Assembly: GCF_036077095.1 (NCBI RefSeq)
Contig: NZ_CP107961.1
Span: 124,001 to 188,000 of the forward strand
Length of the DNA: 64,000 bases
Source of the DNA: Streptomyces sp. NBC_00376
GTDB lineage: Bacteria; Actinomycetota; Actinomycetes; Streptomycetales; Streptomycetaceae
Direction of reading: 5' to 3'
A program made the translations under genes and the position numbers. The notes beneath the pieces are model-generated. The model was not told the origin of the DNA. It ran no database searches and saw only the letters and a list, made by a program, of their open reading frames with translations. The stretch's first letter is position 1. The number at the start of each line of letters is the position of its first letter. Below are positions 57,495 to 64,000 of this stretch, piece by piece.

Positions 57495-58082
57495 TCAGAT
57501 CGAATCTGCGCGGGTAGGCAGTGACACCACGGGACCGTGGGACTCGATGGTCAGTGCATCTGTGCCGAACCGCATCCGGTGCCAGCCGCCCCGGTCCACG
57601 ACGGGGGGCGGGGACGAGCGGCCGTAGAGGGCCAGCGCCTGGGCCACAAGCACAGGGATGACGTCACCGTGCGAGCAGGCCACCACGTGGCCACCTGGGT
57701 GGGCGTTGCCCATCGTGATCAGCACCGCAAGGGCTGCTCCGGCCATCCAGGCTCCGCCCAGCTCCCGCTGGAACGGGGAGAAGAACCCTTCGGTCCATTC
57801 CTGCGGCTGGTAGATGCCATCGGGGGTAGCCAGGCCCGGAGCGGTCGCAATGCTCAGGCCGAAGGACCGGGCCAGCGGCTCAACCGTCTGCACACACCGC
57901 TTCGCCGGGCTGGAATAGATCGCATCGATGCTGTCCCGCATGACCGCTGCCAGGGAGCCGGCCTGGCTCAGGCCCTGTGGGCTCAGTGGGCGCGCCGAAT
58001 CTTTGCCCGTCCAACCCTCACGTGTGACCGACTGGGTGTGGGGTACCAGGTCCACAGTCAGGGTGTCCAGTGCCGTGATCAT
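57495..58082 (-). CDS. Histidine phosphatase superfamily protein, atypical RHG motif
   Basis: A 195-residue protein of the phosphoglycerate mutase/histidine phosphatase fold. The usual LVRHGQS catalytic motif reads LVPHTQS, so the phospho-accepting His15 is kept while Arg is Pro and Gly is Thr. The second Arg (SSPAKR, Arg62) and the distal catalytic His138 (CSHGD) are present. The start at 58082 puts the first strand directly before the motif. In-frame starts at 58118 (ATG) and 58226 (TTG) would add an N-terminus without recognisable features, and none has a strong ribosome binding site. The substrate cannot be told. It converges on the PKS gene and is probably not part of the polyketide pathway. 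Activity is uncertain given the altered motif. Confidence 0.75.
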   Translation of the reverse strand: MITALDTLTVDLVPHTQSVTREGWTGKDSARPLSPQGLSQAGSLAAVMRDSIDAIYSSPAKRCVQTVEPLARSFGLSIATAPGLATPDGIYQPQEWTEGFFSPFQRELGGAWMAGAALAVLITMGNAHPGGHVVACSHGDVIPVLVAQALALYGRSSPPPVVDRGGWHRMRFGTDALTIESHGPVVSLPTRADSI

Positions 58083-58274
58083 TCGCGGAATGTAGCCACT
58101 GCGGCCACCGCCGTCCATAGAAACCGCCTCGAGGCCGCCCGAAGCACCGATGACCGGCGGTGACCACAGGGGCGGTGCCGCCACCGAAAGAGGGCCGTCA
58201 CTGCCCGCAGCCAGCGCGCAGGTCAAAGAACAAGTTCGGCTCGTCGTTTAACCTCGTCTCCGTTGGGGGTGGGG

Positions 58275-58703
58275 ATGGAGCAGGCGGTTTTCGAATCCGT
58301 CAGGTACTCCGCCGAGTGCCGGGACTGCGGTGCTGAGCTGGAGTGCTGGGGAGTTCAGGCCCTGGTGGACGGCCGGTTGCGATGGGACGTCGAATCAACC
58401 TGTTCCGCCTGTGGATCTGTGGTTGCCGCGTGCGGTGCCGACGTGCCGGCCGAACGGCGGGATCAGATGCTCTCCGAGCATGGACCCGCGAGGCTGCAGG
58501 TGAGCAGTCCACCGACGAAGAGCGTCGTCATCATGCGTGTGCTACGGGCTGAGCTCGGCATTGATCTGAAGTGCGCCAAGGCTGTGCTGAACCGTGTGCT
58601 GGACGGTGATTACTCAGGAACGCTTCCCGAGATGGAGCACCTGGCCCGCGCGCTTCGGGAGTCCGGCATCGCTGCTGCCGTCACTCGCACTCAAGGTGTC
58701 TGA
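58275..58703 (+). CDS. Small zinc-ribbon protein with L7/L12-like C-terminal domain
   Basis: A 142-residue protein of unknown function. The N-terminus has two CxxC knuckles (Cys15/Cys18 and Cys43/Cys46), consistent with a zinc ribbon. The C-terminal part (about residues 83-138, with KSVVIMRVLRAELGIDLKCA and later LARALRESGIAA) resembles the C-terminal domain of ribosomal protein L7/L12, a fold found in several small actinobacterial proteins. ATG 58275 is preceded by a G-rich GGGGGTGGGG stretch; an in-frame TTG at 58263 is also possible. It diverges from the phosphatase gene across about 190 bp. A ribosome- or nucleic-acid-related role would be a guess. Confidence 0.7.
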   Translation: MEQAVFESVRYSAECRDCGAELECWGVQALVDGRLRWDVESTCSACGSVVAACGADVPAERRDQMLSEHGPARLQVSSPPTKSVVIMRVLRAELGIDLKCAKAVLNRVLDGDYSGTLPEMEHLARALRESGIAAAVTRTQGV

Positions 58704-58912
58704 TCTGGTAGCTCCGCGACGGTTCGCCTGGGCTTGGTGCCCTTCTTGTGGTGAGCGGGCCGGCTGTATGCCTCGTCTGTGGCGAGGACGCGGCCCACAT
58801 GATGCCGGGTGGCAGGGCGGTGCTGAACGGGCCGCCAGACCGTCCGGCGTCCCGAACCACGGCACGTTCCGTGCTGACCGCTGGAGAGTGATTCTGGCCT
58901 TGTCGCAACGAA
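58704..58912. other. Convergent intergenic spacer, no supported gene
   Basis: On the minus strand, bases 58691-58813 read RVLATDEAYSRPAHHKKG, which weakly recalls the C-terminal part of IS5-type transposases. The match is too short to call. I see no other feature before the hairpin at 58904. Confidence 0.4.
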
Positions 58913-58962
58913 CTGCAGCCCCGCAGGCACTGCGGGGCTGCAGACGGCGCTGAGCCGTTGCG
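58904..58962. terminator. Perfect 14-bp stem hairpin with outer 7-bp arms
   Basis: CTGCAGCCCCGCAG (58913-58926) and its exact complement (58930-58943) flank a 3-base loop. A second pair, CGCAACG (58904-58910) and CGTTGCG (58956-58962), encloses it. It lies 31 bases beyond the NRPS stop codon on the minus strand, so it most likely ends the NRPS operon; it may also serve the plus-strand small gene. Confidence 0.8.
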
Positions 58963-58992
58963 GGTCGTGCTCCTCCATGCCGGGGGCGTACG

Positions 58993-61900
58993 TCAGCGCA
59001 GGCTCTCCGCGACCTCCGTGACGTGTCGGAGGGTCGGGCGTGCGATGAAGCGTGCCAGGTGGGACATGAACTCCTTCTCCCGGGCCGGGGGCACCAGTTG
59101 CGAGGCCACCCGGGCCAGCATCGTCAGCAGGGTCACCGAGTCGCCGCCCAGGGCGTGGAAGTCCGGTTCCTGGCCCAGTCGGGTCGCGGGCAGGCCCAGG
59201 GTGTCGGACCAGATCTCCGCCACCGCAGCCTCGATGCCCGAGCGTTCCCCGGCCGGGTCCGGTGCCTCCGACGGCTCCCCGGATGTCTCGAACGGGGTCG
59301 GCAGGGCGGAGACGTCGACCTTGCCGTTCGGGGTCAGCGGCAGCTCCGGGATCACCAGGGTCGTGCCGGGGACCATGTAGCGCGGCAGCCGCTCGGCGAC
59401 GTACGCGGCGAGTGCGTCGGTCGGCACCTCCGCGTCGTCGAGCACGACCCACGCGTACAGCGCCTTGTCGGTCGTCCCCGGGCGCGGCAGGCCCGCGACG
59501 AAGGCGCTGGCCACCGCCGGGTGCTCCTCCAGGGTGTGGGCGATCTCGGCCGGCTCCACCCGGTGGCCGTGCACCTTGACCTGCTCGTCGGTGCGGCCCG
59601 CCGACTCCAGTTCGCCGGACGGCAGCAGCCGGGCCAGGTCACCGCTGCGGTAGACCCGGGTGCCGTCGGCGAGGCGCAGGAAGCGCTCCGCGTTCAGGTC
59701 GGGGCGGCCCCGGTAGCCGCGGGCGAGCTGGTCCCCGGCCAGGAACATCTCGCCGACCTCGCCCGGCTCGACGAAGCAGCCGCGCGCGTCCAGCAGATGG
59801 ATGTGGGTGCCGGGGGTCGGCAGGCCGATCGGGACCGACGCCAGCTCGGCATCGCGCGCCGGGTCGAACTCCCGGGACATGCAGCCGATCGTCGTCTCCG
59901 TCGGACCGTACTCGTTGAAGATGCGGCACTGCGGGCCGAAGATCTCCTGCGCCCGCGCGGCGACCGAGCCGCGCAGCAGCTCGCCCCCCGCGACGACCGT
60001 ACGGAAGCCCGTGGGCCGCAGCCCCAGCCGGCTGATCAGGTCCAGGTGGGTCGGGGTGAGCTTGAGCGCGTTGGCTCCCGAGGAGGTCAGCATCTCCCGC
60101 AGCACCACATGGTCGAGGTCGTCCGGGACCAGGGTGATGGAACCGCCGACCAGCAGCGGCAGGAACAGCGCCGTGTTGGACAGGTCGAACGCCAGCGAGG
60201 TGAACAGCGGGTAGCAGGTGGTGTCGTTCACGCCGTAGGTACGGATCGCCCAGTCGGCGAACACCGTCAGCTGGGCGTGCTCGATCTCCACACCCTTGGG
60301 GCGGCCCGTCGAGCCGGACGTGTAGATGATGTACGCGAGATCGCCGGGCCGTACGTTGTCGTCGCCGCCTGCGGCCGGGCGGCCTCCGCGGTCGGCGAGG
60401 TCCTCCAGGACCGCTGCCTCGCACCCCACCGGCACCAGCTCACGCTTGGCGAGCGCCCGGTCGACCAGGCACACGCTCGCGCGGGCGTCCCGAAGCAGCC
60501 CGGACAGGCGCTGGTCGGGGTGGGCCGGGTCCAGCGGCAGATACGCCGCACCGGCCTTGAGCACACCCCAGATGCCCGCCATCGCCGCGACGGTCCGACC
60601 CGCCGCCAGACCCACGACCGAACCGCGGCCCAGCCCCCGGTCCCGCAGCTCCGCCGCGATCGCGTCCGCCTTGCGCCTCAGCTCCGCGTAACTGACCGGC
60701 CCCTCCGGCCCGTTCAGCGCGATCGCGTCCGGCGTACGGGCCGCCTGCGCCTCGAACTGCTCCACCACCGTCCCGGTCCGGGCCGGCGGCAGGGCCGGGG
60801 CGTTGCCCGCCCACTCCCTGCGGTGGGCGGGCGACAGCTCTTCCTCGATCGCGTCGAGAAGCGCCTCCGCCCGCTGGGCGGTCCCGGGGCCGTCGTGCCA
60901 GCCGATGGTGATCTCCGTACGGCCGTCGAACTCCAGCAGGTCCACCTCCGGAGGACCGACCGGACCGGAGTTCGGCAGCGCGAAGACGTCGGTGGCCCGG
61001 AAGGCCGGGGTGCTCAGCGCGTCCGGGGTGATCCTCCCCATGTTGGAGAGCGTCGCGAGAGCGGAGTACTTGTTCTGCGCGGCCGAGTACGCGTCGAGCT
61101 CGGAGATCTGACGGCGCAGGATGTCCAGCGGCACGGACGTCATGACGGTGTCGGCGCGGGCCGCCAGGTCGTGCCCCTCGGCCAGCAGCGTCAGCATTCG
61201 CTCATGAGCGTCCTCCCACCCCGCGTCGGCATCCACCTCGAACAGCGGATTGTGGGTGAGGTTGCCCGTCGAGCGCAGCTCGGGCGCGTAGCGGCGCAGG
61301 TCCACCGGAACCATGAAACGCCCGGTCCGCACACCGCGGGCCCGGGCGATGGCGAGCGCCACCTTGGCGACCGCACCGGGGTGCGATCCGTCGATGGTGC
61401 GGCGGCGCCAGAAGAAGCCCCGGTTCTCGCCGCCGGCGGCCCGGGGGCCCAGCGCGGACGGCCAGTCCAGATCCGCCTGGATACCGGGGGAGGACTTCAC
61501 GCCCGCCGCGTCGAGCCGGTCGAGCAGCTGCGCCTCGCTCACCGCGTCCGGCGCCCCGAGCAGCGGTTCACCGCGCAGCGCCCGGAACACCTCCTCGGCC
61601 CAGAACATCAGGCCCTTGCCGTCGAGCGCGCCGTGGAAGGCACGGAAGACGATGTGCGTACCACCGGAGTGCCCCGACAGCAGTACTTCGCAGGTGGGTC
61701 CGCCGTCGCCCATCAGCGGGCGGTGCAGGTCCGGTGCGTCGGCGGCAGGGTCCAGGCTGCCTTCGGGCAGCTCCCGAACGGCCGGTGCCTCACCGCTGTC
61801 CGTCCAGGTCATGCCCGTGCGGGTGAGCCGGGTACCGGGGCAGGAGCGCGCCGCCCGCTCGACGGCGGCGGCCAGCTCGGGCCGGCCGACGAGCCCGGTG

Positions 61901-62013
61901 CCCTGCACGAACAGATGCATGACACCGGGCACCGAGTCCGGATAGACCAGGAACCAGGCCTCCATGGGGGAGACCGGCCGACTGTAGATGGTGGGGTCCG
62001 CCCCGATGGGCAT
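58993..62013 (-). CDS. NRPS, single module C-A-PCP, predicted asparagine-activating
   Basis: A 1,006-residue nonribosomal peptide synthetase. ATG 62013 has an excellent ribosome binding site (AAGGAGAGG, 9-base spacer). C domain about 1-400, with FHGALDG at 126-132, so the catalytic second His and the DG are kept while the first His is Phe. A domain about 415-905: YIIYTSGSTGRPKG, NEYGPTETT, YRSGDLAR, GRTDEQVKVHGHR and the A10 Lys898 are present. Binding-pocket residues read D610 L611 T614 K651 V674 G676 E701 I709 G710 K898, i.e. DLTKVGEIGK, closest to published Asn codes; Asp codes usually have His instead of Glu at the seventh position. PCP about 930-1000, LGGDS. There is no TE or epimerase. 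It lies 23 bp downstream of an AsnO-like gene, which supports Asn or 3-hydroxy-Asn as substrate. Confidence 0.93.
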   Translation of the reverse strand: MPIGADPTIYSRPVSPMEAWFLVYPDSVPGVMHLFVQGTGLVGRPELAAAVERAARSCPGTRLTRTGMTWTDSGEAPAVRELPEGSLDPAADAPDLHRPLMGDGGPTCEVLLSGHSGGTHIVFRAFHGALDGKGLMFWAEEVFRALRGEPLLGAPDAVSEAQLLDRLDAAGVKSSPGIQADLDWPSALGPRAAGGENRGFFWRRRTIDGSHPGAVAKVALAIARARGVRTGRFMVPVDLRRYAPELRSTGNLTHNPLFEVDADAGWEDAHERMLTLLAEGHDLAARADTVMTSVPLDILRRQISELDAYSAAQNKYSALATLSNMGRITPDALSTPAFRATDVFALPNSGPVGPPEVDLLEFDGRTEITIGWHDGPGTAQRAEALLDAIEEELSPAHRREWAGNAPALPPARTGTVVEQFEAQAARTPDAIALNGPEGPVSYAELRRKADAIAAELRDRGLGRGSVVGLAAGRTVAAMAGIWGVLKAGAAYLPLDPAHPDQRLSGLLRDARASVCLVDRALAKRELVPVGCEAAVLEDLADRGGRPAAGGDDNVRPGDLAYIIYTSGSTGRPKGVEIEHAQLTVFADWAIRTYGVNDTTCYPLFTSLAFDLSNTALFLPLLVGGSITLVPDDLDHVVLREMLTSSGANALKLTPTHLDLISRLGLRPTGFRTVVAGGELLRGSVAARAQEIFGPQCRIFNEYGPTETTIGCMSREFDPARDAELASVPIGLPTPGTHIHLLDARGCFVEPGEVGEMFLAGDQLARGYRGRPDLNAERFLRLADGTRVYRSGDLARLLPSGELESAGRTDEQVKVHGHRVEPAEIAHTLEEHPAVASAFVAGLPRPGTTDKALYAWVVLDDAEVPTDALAAYVAERLPRYMVPGTTLVIPELPLTPNGKVDVSALPTPFETSGEPSEAPDPAGERSGIEAAVAEIWSDTLGLPATRLGQEPDFHALGGDSVTLLTMLARVASQLVPPAREKEFMSHLARFIARPTLRHVTEVAESLR

Positions 62014-62036
62014 GGTCTGCTACCTCTCCTTGGTGT

Positions 62037-63062
62037 TCAGCGGTCCGGAGTGTTCAGCGGGCCGGGTGCCGAGCTCTGCAGCACCTGGCCGCCGCCCGGC
62101 CGCGACGCGCGCGACCTCCGGTGGTCGATGTGTACGAAAATCCGCTGGAGCCAGCGGTCAGCGCCGTCATAGCGCGGCTGGAACGCGTTCCGGCCGTGCA
62201 ACGCCATCCGGTTGTCGACCAGCGCGAGGTCGCCCGGAGCCAGCAGGAGCTCCTGGTAGCTGTGGTCGACCGCCTTCTCCAGCAGGAGCAGAGCGTCGGC
62301 CGCGGTGTCGTCCAGCGCCGTCGTGCTGCTGAAATCGACCGTCAGATCCGGGTCGTCGACGCTGCCGGTCAGGACACCGCGCGGCTCCTCGCTGCCCGGC
62401 GGCATGGCGAACGACGCCGGTGCGGCGATCGTGAAACGCGGCTCGTGCAGGATCGCCCGGACCGGCTCCGGGAGCAGCGGCACGATGCGGCGGACCGACG
62501 CTATGCGCAGCTTCGCCACGTTCGCGTGGTCGTTGCGCACACACATCAGGCCGACGAAGTCCGGACGCAGCGGGTGGAAGGCGTTCTCCGTGTGCATGTT
62601 CAGCTTGGCGGAGCCCGCGTTGCCCTGGAAGCTCTCCATCCCGGGCACCGGCACCACGTCCTGCACCAGTGCGCCGGACTTCTCCTTGTCGAAGGCGACC
62701 ACCTCGCCCAGAGCCATGCCGATGAGGGCGAGAGCCGCGGCCGGCACCGTGACGGTGCGCTGCACCGAGCCGGCTACGGACGGCGTGGCCGGTGTCTCGC
62801 CGTGCGCATGCTGCGGCAGGTTGCGCAACAGCAGCATCGCGTCGGTCCCCGGATCCCAGGTGAACTCCCGCAGCCGGGCCCGCAGCCTGGACGGCAGCTC
62901 GCTCGACAGCGAGCGCGCGGCGGCGATCCAGCGGGGGTCGTCGATCAGACGGGGAGCCGTACCGGACAGTTCTTCGGCCAGGGCGGTGAGTTCGGCTTTC
63001 TCCGCATCGTCCAGGTGCAAGACCGGATCGACGATGCTTGCCACCTCCGTATGGGAAGACAT
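62037..63062 (-). CDS. asnO: AsnO-like Fe(II)/2-oxoglutarate-dependent asparagine oxygenase
   Basis: A 341-residue member of the clavaminate synthase-like (TauD-type) dioxygenases. The iron ligands are visible as His157-Thr-Glu159 (NMHTENAFHPLRPDF) and distal His289 (DNRMALHGRNAF). Arg residues at 297, 303 and 307 are candidates for binding 2-oxoglutarate. Size and ligand spacing match the AsnO enzyme of calcium-dependent antibiotic biosynthesis, which 3-hydroxylates free L-asparagine. ATG 63062 has GGAG about five bases upstream. It is the first gene of the minus-strand operon, and the Asn-type NRPS follows after 23 bp, so the likely job is to supply 3-hydroxyasparagine. A related amino acid (Arg, Asp, Glu) cannot be excluded for this enzyme family. 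Confidence 0.88.
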   Translation of the reverse strand: MSSHTEVASIVDPVLHLDDAEKAELTALAEELSGTAPRLIDDPRWIAAARSLSSELPSRLRARLREFTWDPGTDAMLLLRNLPQHAHGETPATPSVAGSVQRTVTVPAAALALIGMALGEVVAFDKEKSGALVQDVVPVPGMESFQGNAGSAKLNMHTENAFHPLRPDFVGLMCVRNDHANVAKLRIASVRRIVPLLPEPVRAILHEPRFTIAAPASFAMPPGSEEPRGVLTGSVDDPDLTVDFSSTTALDDTAADALLLLEKAVDHSYQELLLAPGDLALVDNRMALHGRNAFQPRYDGADRWLQRIFVHIDHRRSRASRPGGGQVLQSSAPGPLNTPDR

Positions 63063-63152
63063 AAGTCTCCATTCGTTGTCGAGATGTCGTGAGCGAATGC
63101 CAAGTGCTTTTCGAGCAGGCTACGAGCGCCCAGAAACGTGGGCAACCCTTAT

Positions 63153-63175
63153 CGGTAGGGGTGTCACCCCTACCG
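63153..63175. promoter_or_regulatory. Perfect inverted repeat, candidate operator
   Basis: CGGTAGGGGTG and CACCCCTACCG are exact complements around a single central T. A short, near-loopless palindrome between divergent genes is more like a dimeric regulator site than a terminator. The CTAGGG-like half-site loosely recalls operators of LuxR-type pathway regulators of Streptomyces, but no regulator gene is in the window. Confidence 0.65.
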
Positions 63176-63178
63176 TTG

Positions 63179-64000
<822 letters not shown>

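Noticed and set aside
58691..58813. Possible transposase C-terminal fragment on the minus strand
   Set aside because: Only about 40 residues with a loose DEAYS...A...KG...DQ resemblance; recorded as a trace but not enough for a feature call.
58594..58953. Plus-strand 119-codon frame overlapping the end of the zinc-ribbon gene
   Set aside because: Overlaps the real gene out of frame, runs through the terminator hairpin, and has no ribosome binding site or recognisable domain.
59023..62172. Plus-strand open frame of over 1,000 codons opposite the NRPS
   Set aside because: The minus strand carries intact C, A and PCP motifs; the plus frame is Arg/Gly/Gln-rich without motifs and crosses the NRPS-oxygenase junction.
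62121..63092. Plus-strand open frame opposite the AsnO-like gene
   Set aside because: The iron-binding HxE...H motif and a proper ribosome binding site are on the minus strand; the plus frame has neither.
63153..63175. Palindrome as a transcription terminator
   Set aside because: It lies between divergent starts, not after a gene, and has a one-base centre, so a protein-binding site is more plausible.

Overview
The window is very GC-rich, with strong C/G bias at third codon positions and giant multidomain genes, and it looks like a Streptomyces-type actinomycete chromosome. About 57 kb is the 3' part of one modular type I polyketide synthase (PKS) locus. Six collinear plus-strand genes follow one another with gaps of only 28 to 117 bp. 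The first is cut by the left edge inside a dehydratase (DH) domain. Together they carry one partial and eleven complete modules, called A to L here, and the last module ends in a thioesterase (TE).

Modules in order: A (DH-KR-ACP visible); B, C (malonyl, KR); D (methylmalonyl, KR); E (malonyl, DH-ER-KR); F (methylmalonyl, damaged KR); G (malonyl, DH-KR); H (methylmalonyl, DH-KR); I, J (methylmalonyl, KR); K (malonyl, KR); L (methylmalonyl, no reduction, TE). KS = ketosynthase, AT = acyltransferase, KR = ketoreductase, ER = enoylreductase, ACP = acyl carrier protein. Numbering from the carboxyl carbon, collinearity predicts methyls at C2, C6, C8, C10, C14 and C18; ketones at C3 and probably C15; hydroxyls at C5, C7, C9, C19, C21 and C23; a 10,12-diene; a saturated C16-C17; and an alkene at C24. 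More chain is made by modules upstream of the window. Terminal docking regions agree with the gene order. No tailoring, regulatory or export gene for the polyketide is visible, so those must lie upstream. I cannot name the product.

From 57.1 to 59.0 kb there is a boundary zone. It has a hairpin after the TE gene, an IS5-type transposase remnant, a minus-strand histidine-phosphatase-like gene with a degenerate RHG motif, a small plus-strand zinc-ribbon protein with an L7/L12-like C-terminus, and a strong hairpin terminator.

From 59.0 kb to the right edge a second, apparently unrelated locus begins. A minus-strand operon encodes an AsnO-like asparagine oxygenase followed by a C-A-PCP nonribosomal peptide synthetase (NRPS) whose binding-pocket code (DLTKVGEIGK) reads as asparagine. 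Divergent from it, across a 381-bp region holding a perfect inverted repeat, is an MqnA-like (chorismate dehydratase family) gene that runs off the right edge. This looks like the start of a biosynthetic locus using asparagine or hydroxyasparagine, with a possible chorismate-derived branch.
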